Assembly: GCF_001557115.1 (NCBI RefSeq)
Contig: NZ_LSKQ01000074.1
Span: 41,007 to 105,006, forward strand
From: Erythrobacter sp. CCH5-A1
Lineage (GTDB): Bacteria > Pseudomonadota > Alphaproteobacteria > Sphingomonadales > Sphingomonadaceae
Reading direction: 5' to 3'
DNA: 64,000 nucleotides
Part shown: one piece after another, positions 33,329 through 42,212 of the stretch
Layout of the letters: each line of letters starts with the position of its first letter
Position numbering within the stretch: position 1 is the stretch's first letter
The notes under the pieces: model-generated
What the model was told of the DNA's origin: nothing
Databases searched by the model: none
The model's input: the letters and a program-made list of their open reading frames with translations, nothing else
Translations under genes and position numbers: made by a program

Positions 33329-34078
33329 ATGGCCATGACCGACGCCGCGCTTGCCGCCCACCTCGCGCAAGTGGCGGGGCAGCTGCTGATCGCCGTTCGG
33401 ACGAGCGGCGTCTTCGCCGATAAGGCATTGGGGAAGGCTGGGGATGCGACGGCCAACCAATTCCTTTGCCACGCCCTGCGCGCGCAGCGGCCCGAGGACG
33501 CGCTGCTGTCGGAGGAGGAGAAGGACAACCTCGAGCGGCTGGCCGCCTCGCGGGTGTGGATCGTCGATCCGGTCGACGGCACGCGGGAGTATGGCGAGGC
33601 GCGGGCCGACTGGGCGGTGCATGTCGCGCTGGCGGTGGATGGCGTGCCGATGCTCGGCGCGGTGGCGCTGCCGGATCAGGGCAGGGTGCTGCGCTCTGAC
33701 CAGCCTGTCCCCGTGCCGCCTGCGCCCGAGGTGCTCAGGATGGTCGTCAGCCGCACGCGGCCTGCTCCCGAGGCCGAGGCCGTCGCCGCCATGATCGGCG
33801 CCGAGCTGGTGCCGATGGGCAGCGCCGGGGCCAAGGCGATGGCGGTGATCCTGGGCGAGGCCGACATCTACCTCCACACCGGCGGCCAGTACGAATGGGA
33901 CAGCTGCGCCCCCGCCGCCGTTGCGCTCGCGCATGGCCTCCACGTCTCGCGCATCGACGGCACGCCGCTGGTCTACAATCAGGCCGATACCTACATGCCC
34001 GACCTGCTGATCTGCCGGAAGGAGCACGCCGACATGGTGCTCGCCCGGGTCGCCGAGGTCAGCGCCGCCAGCCGCTAG
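33329..34078 (+). CDS. cysQ: 3'(2'),5'-bisphosphate nucleotidase CysQ-like
   Basis: The 249-residue inositol-monophosphatase-fold enzyme has SEEEKDN, WIVDPVDGTREYGEARADWAVHVALAVDG (metal-binding DPVDGT) and GGQYEWDSCAPAAVALAHG. In this operon the substrate is expected to be PAP, formed when PAPS is used, so it recycles an inhibitory by-product of sulfate assimilation. The ATG at 33329 has GAGGG upstream; a GTG at 33314 overlapping the previous stop is possible. Its TAG and the stop of btaB on the other strand share the bases CTAG. Confidence 0.87.
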   Translation: MAMTDAALAAHLAQVAGQLLIAVRTSGVFADKALGKAGDATANQFLCHALRAQRPEDALLSEEEKDNLERLAASRVWIVDPVDGTREYGEARADWAVHVALAVDGVPMLGAVALPDQGRVLRSDQPVPVPPAPEVLRMVVSRTRPAPEAEAVAAMIGAELVPMGSAGAKAMAVILGEADIYLHTGGQYEWDSCAPAAVALAHGLHVSRIDGTPLVYNQADTYMPDLLICRKEHADMVLARVAEVSAASR

Positions 34079-34722
34079 CGCGCCCGCAGCACGTGGAGCT
34101 GGTAGTAGCCGAGCGGCCCGCGCCTGCTCTCGAGCACCAGCCCCCGCGCAGCCGCCACCTCGGCGGCAAGGGCAGGCAGGTCCACCCGTGGCTCGACGTG
34201 GAACTTCGCGAGCCACGCCCTGAGGCCCCGCTGGAACGGCCCCGGCAGCCCGCCGAGATCGCCGAAGTCGACCACATGAAGCTCGCCTCCCGCCGCCAGC
34301 TGCCCCGCCGCATGCTTGAGCGCACCCTGCCAGTCGGGGATCATCGAGAGCGAATAGGACAGCACGATCCGCTCGAAAGCGGGCTCGCCCAGCAGGCTGG
34401 CGGGATCGAAGGCGCAGGCATCGCCTTCGCCCAGCCGTGCCTCCTCGCCCAGCGCCGCACGCGCGCTCTTGAGCATCTCGGAGGAGATATCGAGCCCGAA
34501 CAATCGCACCCCCGGCCACGCGCGCGCCACCTTGGCAAGGTTGCGCCCGGTGCCGCAGGCGACTTCGAGCACCCGCATGCCGGGGCGCGCATCCAGCCCC
34601 GCGATCAGCGTATCGCGCCCGAACAGGTAGTACTTGCGGGTGAAGTCATAGATGTGGCGCTGCCCGCGATAGACCTCGTCCATCAGCGCGGCGTGGGTGG
34701 GGCTGGGCGCAGATGCCATCAC
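34075..34722 (-). CDS. btaB: Betaine lipid N-methyltransferase BtaB
   Basis: The 215-residue class I SAM methyltransferase has motif I VLEVACGTGRNLAKV and LFGLDISSEMLKSAR, with an N-terminal HIYDFTRKYYLFGRDTLI typical of BtaB. It adds three methyl groups to the homoserine nitrogen of diacylglyceryl-homoserine to make the betaine lipid DGTS. The GTG at 34722 overlaps the TGA of btaA (an ATG follows at 34719), giving a coupled two-gene operon. The identification depends strongly on the preceding btaA. Confidence 0.88.
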   Translation of the reverse strand: MMASAPSPTHAALMDEVYRGQRHIYDFTRKYYLFGRDTLIAGLDARPGMRVLEVACGTGRNLAKVARAWPGVRLFGLDISSEMLKSARAALGEEARLGEGDACAFDPASLLGEPAFERIVLSYSLSMIPDWQGALKHAAGQLAAGGELHVVDFGDLGGLPGPFQRGLRAWLAKFHVEPRVDLPALAAEVAAARGLVLESRRGPLGYYQLHVLRAR

Positions 34723-35933
34723 GCCAGCTCGTAGACGTGGACGCCGCCATAGATCGACGAGCGATCACGGCGGGTGAGATCGGCGGACAGCTCCTCAAGG
34801 TAGCGCCACTTGCCAAGGATCGCATCGTCGAGGCGGCCCGGCAGCAGGCTCGGCTCGGCGGCGGTGCGGAACAGCACGCGGGCGCCGGGGCGGCTGGCAC
34901 GGGTGATCTTGGTCCACAGGTCATCGAGCTGGGCGTTGTTCATCCAGTCCTGCGCGTCGAGCAGCACGAAGCGGTCCATGCTCGCTTCCTCGCGGGCCCC
35001 GATCCAGTCGACCATGTTGGCGCGGGTGACTTCGAGCCGATCGACCCGCTCCTGCATCGCGGTCCAGTTGGCGCGCTGGAGATAGGGCGGCAGCGGCGCG
35101 TTTTCCGACCGGCTGTAGCCGCGCCCGAAGGCCTGCCAGGCAAAGTAGTTGTCCTTGACCTCGAAGTCGCAGGCGAGCTTCTCGAGCCGGCGGCGCAGCA
35201 CTTCGGCCATGCGTTCATCGCCCGCAAGATGCTCGAACTGCGCAGGCGGAATGCCGAGGCCGAACAGCGAGGCGGGCTGGTCGGTCAGCCAGCGGATGAA
35301 CTTCTTCTCGAACACGGGCGCAAGCTCGCGCTCGAACACCTCGCGCTGTTCCTCGAGCGTCTGGGCTTCGAGCACCTTCGACAGGTCGATCTTGTAAAGC
35401 TTGGCAAAGACGTGGGCGAGGCCGATGAAATTGCCCAGCAATCCCTTGCGGTAGATGCCCTTGGTGAAATAGCTGATCCGCTTGCGCCCGCGGATGTCGC
35501 GCTTTTCCCAATAGGCGCGGCTTTCCGCGTCGAGATGGGGCGCAATCATGGTCTTGTAGACCTCCGCGTTCTCCTTGTGGTCGGCATGGGCGAAGAAGCG
35601 GTGGAAGCGTTCGTAGTTGGGCAGATGCTTGATCGCCGCGATCTTGAGCTTGCCGAGCGCCACGTGGGCGTGGTTCAGGTCGACCGCGGTCACGCTTTCG
35701 GGGTTGGCCGTCAGGTAGGACAGCGCATTGCAGCTGCCGCTGGCGATGCACATCACGCGGCTGTCGGGCCGGATGTCTAGCCCCTCCATGTCGACCACGG
35801 GGTCTTCCCAGATCTGGGCATAGACCAGCCCCTTGAAGGCGAGCGCAAACGCCTTGTCGAGCAGCTTGTCGCTGACTTTCGCATCCTTGCGGATCACCGC
35901 GTCTTCGATGATCCGCTTTGCCTGTGTAGCCAT
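34719..35933 (-). CDS. btaA: SAM:diacylglycerol 3-amino-3-carboxypropyltransferase BtaA
   Basis: The 404-residue DUF3419 protein transfers the 3-amino-3-carboxypropyl group of SAM to diacylglycerol. Family marks are ALAFKGLVYAQIWEDPVVDMEGL, VMCIASGSCNALSYL (SAM site), AVDLNHAHVALGKLKI and VHVYELA at the end. The product is the precursor of DGTS, a phosphorus-free membrane lipid that replaces phospholipids when phosphate is scarce. The ATG at 35933 faces a ~85-base gap. A PhoB box would be expected there; only a weak half-site (CCGTCAC on the minus strand) is visible. Confidence 0.93.
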   Translation of the reverse strand: MATQAKRIIEDAVIRKDAKVSDKLLDKAFALAFKGLVYAQIWEDPVVDMEGLDIRPDSRVMCIASGSCNALSYLTANPESVTAVDLNHAHVALGKLKIAAIKHLPNYERFHRFFAHADHKENAEVYKTMIAPHLDAESRAYWEKRDIRGRKRISYFTKGIYRKGLLGNFIGLAHVFAKLYKIDLSKVLEAQTLEEQREVFERELAPVFEKKFIRWLTDQPASLFGLGIPPAQFEHLAGDERMAEVLRRRLEKLACDFEVKDNYFAWQAFGRGYSRSENAPLPPYLQRANWTAMQERVDRLEVTRANMVDWIGAREEASMDRFVLLDAQDWMNNAQLDDLWTKITRASRPGARVLFRTAAEPSLLPGRLDDAILGKWRYLEELSADLTRRDRSSIYGGVHVYELA

Positions 35934-36017
35934 GAGGGGAGGGGGTCCTTGCCGTTACGTCAAGCTGTTGTCGTATTCGCCGCGCGTTTCGTCAATGTGA
36001 CGGTTTCCACAGGCATG

Positions 36018-36968
36018 TTAGCCACCTGAGAGGGTGGCGGCGTAGGCGGCCGGGTCGGCATTGCCGCCGGTGAGCATGATGACGGTGTCCGCGTCGACCG
36101 GCACCTTGCCCGCCAGCGCCGCCGCGAGCGCCGCCGCGCCGCCGGGTTCGACCACGAGGCGCAGCTCTGCGAAGGCGAAGCGCTGGGCGGCGCGCACCTC
36201 GTCGTCGGTGACGGTGACGCCGGGCTCGGCGCGGCCCTTGAGGAGGCCGAGGTTCAGCGGCTTGGTGACGTTGGGCTGGAGCGCGTCGCAGATGGTCTTG
36301 GGCGCGTCCGGCGCGGCGTGGACCAGCTCGCCCTTGGCCATCGCCTGGCCGACCATGTCCCAGCCGACCGGCTCAACCGGATGGACCATTGCCGTCGGCG
36401 CACCGAGCGCCAACCCCGCGGTCAGCCCCCCGCCGCCGCAGCAGGCGACAATGCGCGAGGGCGCGCGGCCGAGCTGGGCGGCGATCTCGATTGCGGCGCT
36501 GCCCTGTCCCTCGATCACCCACGGATCGCCGAAGGCATGGACGAGGGTGCCCCCGCGCTCATCGATCAGCTTGGCGGCGACCGCATCGCGGTCTTCCCCC
36601 GGGCGCTGGTAGAGCACCACCTCGGCGCCGAGTGCCTTGGTGTTGGCGAGCTTCACCGCCGGCGCATCGTGCGGCATGACGATGGCGGCCCTGATCCCGA
36701 GCCGCCTCGCGCTCCACGCGACCCCTTGGGCGTGGTTCCCCGACGACACTGCCACCACGCCGCCTTCGCGTTCCTCGGGCGTCAGGTTCGACAGGCGCCA
36801 CCACGCGCCCCTGATCTTGAACGAGCCGATCGGTTGCAGCGTCTCGGCCTTCACCCATGCGCGCACGCCGCCGATGGTGACGGGCAGGAGCGGGGTGGGG
36901 GGCAGGATGCCCGCGACCGACTCGGCCGCCGCGATCACGCCTGCGCTGGTGGGGGTTCGTTCAGTCAC
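36018..36968 (-). CDS. Threonine/serine dehydratase-like PLP enzyme
   Basis: The 316-residue fold-type II PLP enzyme has the Schiff-base Lys in GSFKIRGA (about residue 60), AVSSGNHAQGVAWSARRLG and the phosphate-cup CCGGGGLTAGLA. It lacks the C-terminal ACT regulatory domain of biosynthetic IlvA, so it is of the short catabolic or serine-racemase-like type. The start is taken as the GTG at 36968 (VTERTPTSAG); the frame extends to 37079 but without similarity. It is transcribed divergently from the polyamine operon, with about 235 bases between starts. Confidence 0.86.
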   Translation of the reverse strand: MTERTPTSAGVIAAAESVAGILPPTPLLPVTIGGVRAWVKAETLQPIGSFKIRGAWWRLSNLTPEEREGGVVAVSSGNHAQGVAWSARRLGIRAAIVMPHDAPAVKLANTKALGAEVVLYQRPGEDRDAVAAKLIDERGGTLVHAFGDPWVIEGQGSAAIEIAAQLGRAPSRIVACCGGGGLTAGLALGAPTAMVHPVEPVGWDMVGQAMAKGELVHAAPDAPKTICDALQPNVTKPLNLGLLKGRAEPGVTVTDDEVRAAQRFAFAELRLVVEPGGAAALAAALAGKVPVDADTVIMLTGGNADPAAYAATLSGG

Positions 36969-37203
36969 GGCAGCGCCAACCTGTCTGTTGGAGACACATG
37001 AGACACTGTCCAGAAGCGGAAAAAGGCTCCCCGCGCGCGGCTCCCGGGTTGCGATGGGCGGGTCGGGGAAGGGCGGCAAAAACTTGTCATGCCTTCCCTA
37101 TGGCAAATCACGCGCCTGTAGGAAATGCGGATCATTTGTAGCGCAGAGTGCGTTGGGGTAGGGCCCGCGCAAGATTCGCATCGCTTCACGAAAGGTTCCT
37201 CCC

Positions 37204-38430
37204 ATGTCGGCAGCACAATCCAAAACCGTCCTCGTCATCGGTGCCGGCGGCGTCAGCTCGGTCTGCGTCCACAAGATGGCGTTCAACCCCGAGATCTTCC
37301 CCGACATCCACCTCGCCAGCCGCACCAAATCGAAGTGCGATGCCATCGCGAAATCGGTGAAGGAGCGCTGCGGGCGCGACATCGCCACCTACGAGATCGA
37401 CGCCGAGGAAGTCCCCGCGATGGTCCGCCTGATCCGCGAGACCGGCGCCGGCCTCGTGGTCAACCTGGCGCTCCCCTATCAGGACCTGCCGATCATGGAC
37501 GCCTGCCTCGAGGCGGGGGTCGATTACCTCGATACCGCGAACTACGAGCCCAAGGACGAGGCCAAGTTCGAATACAAGTGGCAGTGGGCCTATCACGAGC
37601 GTTACAAGGATGCAGGGCTCATGGCGCTGCTGGGCAGCGGCTTCGATCCGGGCGTCACCTCGGTCTTCACCATGTGGCTCAAGAAGCACAAGCTGAAGAC
37701 CATCCGCCAGCTCGACATCCTCGATTGCAACGGCGGCGACCACGGCCAGCACTTCGCCACCAACTTCAACCCCGAAATCAACATCCGCGAAGTGACCGCC
37801 CCCGCGCGCCACTGGGAGAACGGGGAATGGGTCGAGACCCCGGCTATGAGCACCAAGGTCGGCTTCGATTTCGAGGCGGTGGGCCCCAAGAACATGTACC
37901 TGATGTATCACGAGGAGCTGGAAAGCCTCGCCAAGTACGTCCCCGAGCTCGAGCGCGCGCGCTTCTGGATGACCTTCGGCGACCAGTACATCACCCACCT
38001 CACCGTGCTCCAGAACGTCGGCATGACCTCGATCGAGCCGGTGAAGTATCAGGGCCGCGAGATCATCCCGCTGCAATTCCTCGCCGCCGTCCTCCCCAAG
38101 CCCGAGACGCTGGGCGAGACTACCAAGGGCAATACAAACATCGGCGTGATCGCGACCGGTGAGGCGCTCGATGGCAGCGGCGAGAAGACGTTCTACATCA
38201 AGAACATCTGCTCGCACGAAGCGGCCTATGAGGAGACCGGCAACCAGGCGGTCAGCTACACCACCGGCGTCCCCGCGATGATCGGCGCGGCGATGATGGT
38301 GAAGGGTGAATGGCAGGGTGAGGGCGTGTTCAACATCGAACAGCTCGACCCCGATCCCTTCATGGCGATGCTCAACGAACACGGCCTGCCATGGACGGTC
38401 GAGGAGCTGCAAGGGCCGGTTTCCTTCTGA
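37204..38430 (+). CDS. Carboxynorspermidine dehydrogenase (saccharopine dehydrogenase family)
   Basis: The 408-residue protein starts with a Rossmann fold (VLVIGAGGVSSVCVHKMA) and has family marks NLALPYQDLPIMDACLEAGVDYLDTANYE and GSGFDPGVTSVF. It matches the carboxynorspermidine/carboxyspermidine dehydrogenase branch, which condenses aspartate semialdehyde with a diamine (putrescine or diaminopropane) using NADPH. The decarboxylase gene two positions downstream supports this. An AAAGG ribosome site precedes the ATG at 37204. The stop overlaps the ATG of the next gene. Confidence 0.93.
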   Translation: MSAAQSKTVLVIGAGGVSSVCVHKMAFNPEIFPDIHLASRTKSKCDAIAKSVKERCGRDIATYEIDAEEVPAMVRLIRETGAGLVVNLALPYQDLPIMDACLEAGVDYLDTANYEPKDEAKFEYKWQWAYHERYKDAGLMALLGSGFDPGVTSVFTMWLKKHKLKTIRQLDILDCNGGDHGQHFATNFNPEINIREVTAPARHWENGEWVETPAMSTKVGFDFEAVGPKNMYLMYHEELESLAKYVPELERARFWMTFGDQYITHLTVLQNVGMTSIEPVKYQGREIIPLQFLAAVLPKPETLGETTKGNTNIGVIATGEALDGSGEKTFYIKNICSHEAAYEETGNQAVSYTTGVPAMIGAAMMVKGEWQGEGVFNIEQLDPDPFMAMLNEHGLPWTVEELQGPVSF

Positions 38431-39392
38431 TGCGGGCATGTGGGGCGTGTGTCGCGGCCTTTGCGATGGCTTTGGCGGGCTGCGACGCTCCGCTCCCACC
38501 CCGCGAGGAAGTGCCCGCGCTTGTCGTGGATGCCGGTTGGCCCGCCATCCCCGCTGGCGCGAAGTTCGGCGAGGTCAGCGGGGTCGATGTGGACGCTGCG
38601 GGCAATGTCTGGGTGCTCCACCGCGCCGGGCGCAAGTGGGCCGAGCCGTTCCCGAAGGAGCCCATCGCCGAACCCACCGTCTTCAAGTTCTCGCCCGAGG
38701 GCAAGCTGCTTGCCCAGTGGGGAGCGGGGCAATTCATCATGCCCCACGGCATTTCCATCGACCCCGCGGGCAAGGTCTGGATCACCGACGTCGCCCGCGA
38801 GCAGGTGCTTCGCTTCAGCCCCGAAGGTGCGCTTGAACTGACGCTTGGCGAGCAGGGCGTGACCAAGCAGGACGCCAGCCATTTCGGCCGCCCCGCCGAT
38901 ATCGCCTTCCTCCCCGGCCGCGTGCTCGTCGCCGATGGCTATGTGAACACCCGGGTCGCCGAGTTCGCGCCGGACGGAAAATTCATCCGCGACTGGGGCG
39001 ACTTCGAGGTCGCCCACGCGATCGCGGTGGACGAGGCGCACATCTACGTCGCCGACCGCGAGCATGCGCGGATCGCGGTCCATGACCATGCGGGCAAGGA
39101 GGTTGCCACATGGCCCTCGCCTGCGGGCAATCACACCTATGGCCTCAAGCCGCTCGGCGGCGGGCGCCTGCTCGCGGTCGAGGGCCGCGACGGCGCCGAC
39201 CGCAATGGCGCGGTTGTGCGGATCTATGCGGCGGGCGGCAAGGTCGAAGCCTCGTACGACATCGGCCTGCCCGGCGAGGGCGCGAGCCTCGGCCATGACC
39301 TTGCGATCGGGCCTGACGGACATATCTACGTCACCGACGTGAACGGCGGCCGCGTCGTGCGCTTTTCTCTTCCTTCCCTAACGGACAAATAG
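38430..39392 (+). CDS. NHL-repeat lipoprotein inside the polyamine operon
   Basis: The 320-residue protein has a lipoprotein signal (CVAAFAMALAGC, then DAPLPP) and a six-bladed NHL-type propeller with repeats such as GVDVDAAGNVWVLHRAGRKW, GISIDPAGKVWITDVAREQVLRFS and DLAIGPDGHIYVTDVNGGRVVRFS. The layout resembles peptidyl-alpha-hydroxyglycine alpha-amidating lyase-like proteins. A role in polyamine metabolism is not obvious for an exported protein. The ATG overlaps the upstream TGA and the stop lies two bases before the decarboxylase start, so it is tightly embedded in the operon. Confidence 0.82.
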   Translation: MRACGACVAAFAMALAGCDAPLPPREEVPALVVDAGWPAIPAGAKFGEVSGVDVDAAGNVWVLHRAGRKWAEPFPKEPIAEPTVFKFSPEGKLLAQWGAGQFIMPHGISIDPAGKVWITDVAREQVLRFSPEGALELTLGEQGVTKQDASHFGRPADIAFLPGRVLVADGYVNTRVAEFAPDGKFIRDWGDFEVAHAIAVDEAHIYVADREHARIAVHDHAGKEVATWPSPAGNHTYGLKPLGGGRLLAVEGRDGADRNGAVVRIYAAGGKVEASYDIGLPGEGASLGHDLAIGPDGHIYVTDVNGGRVVRFSLPSLTDK

Positions 39393-39394
39393 CC

Positions 39395-40588
39395 ATGCAG
39401 ACCAAGGCCGGTGATCCCGGGGCCTTTGCCCATTTCGATCTGTCGCGCGTCGACAGCCCCGCCTTCGTGGTCGATGCCGCGAAGCTGCGCGAGAATTGCC
39501 GCGTGCTGGCGGCGGTGCGCGATGCGGCGGCGGCCGATGGGGCGGACATCAAGGTGTTTGCCGCGCTGAAGGCCTTCAGCATGTGGTCGGCCGCGCCGAT
39601 CATCGGCGAATATCTCGACGGGGTCTCGACCTCGGGCCTGTGGGAGGCGCGGCTCGCATCCGAGTTCTACGACGGCGAGATCGCCACCTACTCGGCCGCC
39701 TTCAAGCCCGAGGAGCTGGAGGAGATCTGCCGCCTCTCCGATCACGTGATCTTCAACTCGCCCTTCCAGCACCAGCGCGCGCGGCTGATCCTCGAACAAG
39801 CCGCGGCCAACGGCGCTCCCGTCAGCGTGGGCCTGCGCATCAACCCGCAGGTCCCCACCGGCGAAGTCGCCAAGTACGACCCCAGCGCCCCCGGCTCGCG
39901 GCTCGGCTTCCCGCTCGACCAGCTCACCGAGGAGCACATGGAAGGCGTCGAGGGCATCCACTTCCACAACCTGTGCGAACAGGATTTCGAGCCGCTGAAG
40001 GCGACTTGGGACCGCGTGTTCGACGTTATCGAGCCCTTCTTCGACCAGCTCAAATGGATCAACATGGGCGGCGGCCACCACATCACCCGCGCCGATTACC
40101 AGCGCGAGGAGCTGGTCGAGTTCCTCAAGGACGCCGCCGCCGACACTGGCTGCCAGATCATCCTTGAACCGGGCGAGGCGGTCGCGCTCGATGCCGGCAT
40201 TCTGGTCGGTACGCTGCTCGACACGCATTTCAACGAGATGCCGGTGGGGATCACCGACATCTCGGCGACCTGCCACATGCCCGACGTGCTCGAAGCGCCC
40301 TATCGCCCGGCGATGCTCGGCGAGCTGACCGATCCCGACATGATCCCGATCCGCCTCGGCGGCCCCTCCTGCCTCGCGGGCGACGTGATCGGCGACTACC
40401 GCCTGCCGGTCGCCGCCGAACCGGGCGCGCGCTTCGCCTTTCTCGACCAGGCGCATTATTCGATGGTCAAGACCAACACCTTCAACGGGGTCGCCCTGCC
40501 GAGCATCTGGATGTGGGACAGCGAGACCGACGCGCTCGACTGCATCAAGCGCTTCGATTACGAGGATTTCCGTGACCGGCTGAGCTGA
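39395..40588 (+). CDS. nspC: Carboxynorspermidine decarboxylase
   Basis: The 397-residue fold-type III PLP decarboxylase shows the Lys-containing VFAALKAFSMWSA, HNLCEQDFEPL, INMGGGHHITRADY and GGPSCLAGDVIGDY (active-site Cys). It removes CO2 from carboxynorspermidine or carboxyspermidine to give norspermidine or spermidine. With the dehydrogenase two genes upstream it completes the alternative spermidine pathway that does not need decarboxylated SAM. Normal family length. Confidence 0.95.
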   Translation: MQTKAGDPGAFAHFDLSRVDSPAFVVDAAKLRENCRVLAAVRDAAAADGADIKVFAALKAFSMWSAAPIIGEYLDGVSTSGLWEARLASEFYDGEIATYSAAFKPEELEEICRLSDHVIFNSPFQHQRARLILEQAAANGAPVSVGLRINPQVPTGEVAKYDPSAPGSRLGFPLDQLTEEHMEGVEGIHFHNLCEQDFEPLKATWDRVFDVIEPFFDQLKWINMGGGHHITRADYQREELVEFLKDAAADTGCQIILEPGEAVALDAGILVGTLLDTHFNEMPVGITDISATCHMPDVLEAPYRPAMLGELTDPDMIPIRLGGPSCLAGDVIGDYRLPVAAEPGARFAFLDQAHYSMVKTNTFNGVALPSIWMWDSETDALDCIKRFDYEDFRDRLS

Positions 40589-40613
40589 ACGGCCGGGTGA
40601 GGGGGGCACACCT

Positions 40614-41123
40614 ATGACAAGATTTCTGACCATCGCTGCCGCACTCGCCATCGCGGGGGCGGCAGCGCCCGTGGCGGCGCAGAGCTACGATGCCAAGCGC
40701 GTCGTCGTGTCTGTCAAGCAGGCTGATCTGGAGGCGATCGTCAAGTCGCTCGGGCACACGATCAAGGAAACCGGCAAGCCGAACGAGACCTATCTTGCCG
40801 CCGAGAGCGAGGACGGGATCATCTACTTCCTGTTCGGGACCGCCTGCGACGTGGAGGGCGTTCCGGGCTGCCAGGGGGTGATGATGCAGGCGCGCTACGA
40901 CCTGCCCGCGGGCACCACCTACCAGACGCTCGCCAAGGCCAATGACGATCTGGCGGCGATCGGCACGACCGCCGATTTCACCGAGAAGTCGCTGATCCTC
41001 ACGCGCTACCATGTGCTCGATCACGGGGTGACGATGGCCAATATCCGCGCGAATATCGACGTGCTGCTCGGCCTCGTCGGCGACGCCTATGCGGTCGCGG
41101 CGGGCGAGGAACCGGCTCGCTAA
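40614..41123 (+). CDS. Secreted YbjN-domain protein
   Basis: The 169-residue protein has a signal peptide (FLTIAAALAIAGAAAPVAAQ) and a YbjN/T3SS-chaperone-like fold (VVVSVKQADLEAIVKSLGHTIKETGKPNETYLAAESEDGIIYFLFGTACD...CQGVMMQARYDL). Two Cys (FGTACDVEGVPGCQG) could form a disulfide. Role unknown; similar exported YbjN proteins are common in Sphingomonadales. It follows nspC by 25 bases on the same strand and may share its transcript. Confidence 0.75.
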   Translation: MTRFLTIAAALAIAGAAAPVAAQSYDAKRVVVSVKQADLEAIVKSLGHTIKETGKPNETYLAAESEDGIIYFLFGTACDVEGVPGCQGVMMQARYDLPAGTTYQTLAKANDDLAAIGTTADFTEKSLILTRYHVLDHGVTMANIRANIDVLLGLVGDAYAVAAGEEPAR

Positions 41124-41132
41124 AGCTCTGCC

Positions 41133-42128
41133 CTAAAGCGCTTCGTTGCCTTGCGGGTTCTGCTCCAGCACCCGCCCGCGCTCGTTCTGGTTGATCGCGA
41201 GCGCGAGGCCCGCCAGCGCCCCGAACTGGCGCTGGGCACGCGCGGCGTTCTCTTGGTCCCTGGCAGCGTCCATCCCGCCGCTTTCGAACAGGTCGCCCGC
41301 CTCGATCGCGATGATCACCTCGCCGCGCATGAACAGCGCGCGCAGTTCGCGCGCCTCAAAGGCGCTTTCGAGCCGCAGAAGGTGTTCGACATAGCTGGGG
41401 TGCACCAGCACGCGCGCTTCGACCTGATCGTCGGAATAGAGCGCGAAGGTCTCGCCGAAGGCCGGGTGGACCTGATCGACGCGGTCGAGGCGGTGGCCCT
41501 CGAAGCTGACATGGTCGCTCGCCCCGCCGAGCCCCATCCACTTCCTGTGCTTGCCCGCGCGCTCGAGCAGGGTGGTGGAATGGAACTTGCGGCCGAAGCC
41601 CATGCGGATGATCGGGCCGCGGAACACCGTTACCCAGCGCCGGTTCTTGCCCGAACCGCGCTGCTCCTCGAGATGGCATTCGTAGAGGTCGAAATCATGC
41701 CCCTCGAGCTGGCCGAACCAGCGGTCCTCGAAATTCGACTTGTCATAGCCGGGCAGCAGGCCATAGGTGCGGGCGGCCTCGAATTCGGCGCCGGGCTCGA
41801 CTTCGGCGGTATAGGCCAGGCCGTAGCTGGTGGCGATGGCGGAATTGATGCCGGTCTTGATCGCCTGCTTGGCCGCCGCGATCGGGCGGTATCCCCAGAA
41901 GCCCGCGCCCAGAACCGCGCCCGCCGACAGGAGCTTTGTCATGCCCCATTCGGCTGCCGGGGAGAACCATACGAAGGCCAGCACCGGGAGGAGGATCACC
42001 GCACTCCACACCCAGCGATTGGTCGCCTGCTTCCTCGCGCCTTCGCGCATCTCGTTCTGGCCGGCGAGCCAATCCGCCAGGCCGCCCTGCATCAGGGCGT
42101 TGATATCCGATCCCAAGCGTTCCGCCAT
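41133..42128 (-). CDS. DUF3137 membrane protein
   Basis: The 331-residue protein has two hydrophobic helices (about 40-80: RWVWSAVILLPVLAFVWF and KLLSAGAVLGAGFWGY) and a cytoplasmic domain with YGLAYTAEVEPG, VTVFRGPIIRMGFGRKF and YSDDQVEARVLVHPSYVEHLL, as in DUF3137. The family is regularly encoded next to LemA, as here (divergent, 84 bases between starts). The ATG at 42128 (MAERLGSDINALM) is taken; the frame extends to 42485 over the lemA gene without similarity. Function unknown, presumably linked to LemA at the inner membrane. Confidence 0.83.
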   Translation of the reverse strand: MAERLGSDINALMQGGLADWLAGQNEMREGARKQATNRWVWSAVILLPVLAFVWFSPAAEWGMTKLLSAGAVLGAGFWGYRPIAAAKQAIKTGINSAIATSYGLAYTAEVEPGAEFEAARTYGLLPGYDKSNFEDRWFGQLEGHDFDLYECHLEEQRGSGKNRRWVTVFRGPIIRMGFGRKFHSTTLLERAGKHRKWMGLGGASDHVSFEGHRLDRVDQVHPAFGETFALYSDDQVEARVLVHPSYVEHLLRLESAFEARELRALFMRGEVIIAIEAGDLFESGGMDAARDQENAARAQRQFGALAGLALAINQNERGRVLEQNPQGNEAL

Positions 42129-42212
42129 TTTCTGTTGATAACACCTCTCCCTTAACGAATATGCGCTAAGCGGGCCGCCGATGACAAGCGTTGCTCTGTT
42201 GGGGGAGGGGAT

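Noticed and set aside
31404..33428. 674-residue minus-strand frame
   Set aside because: Antisense shadow of cysNC.
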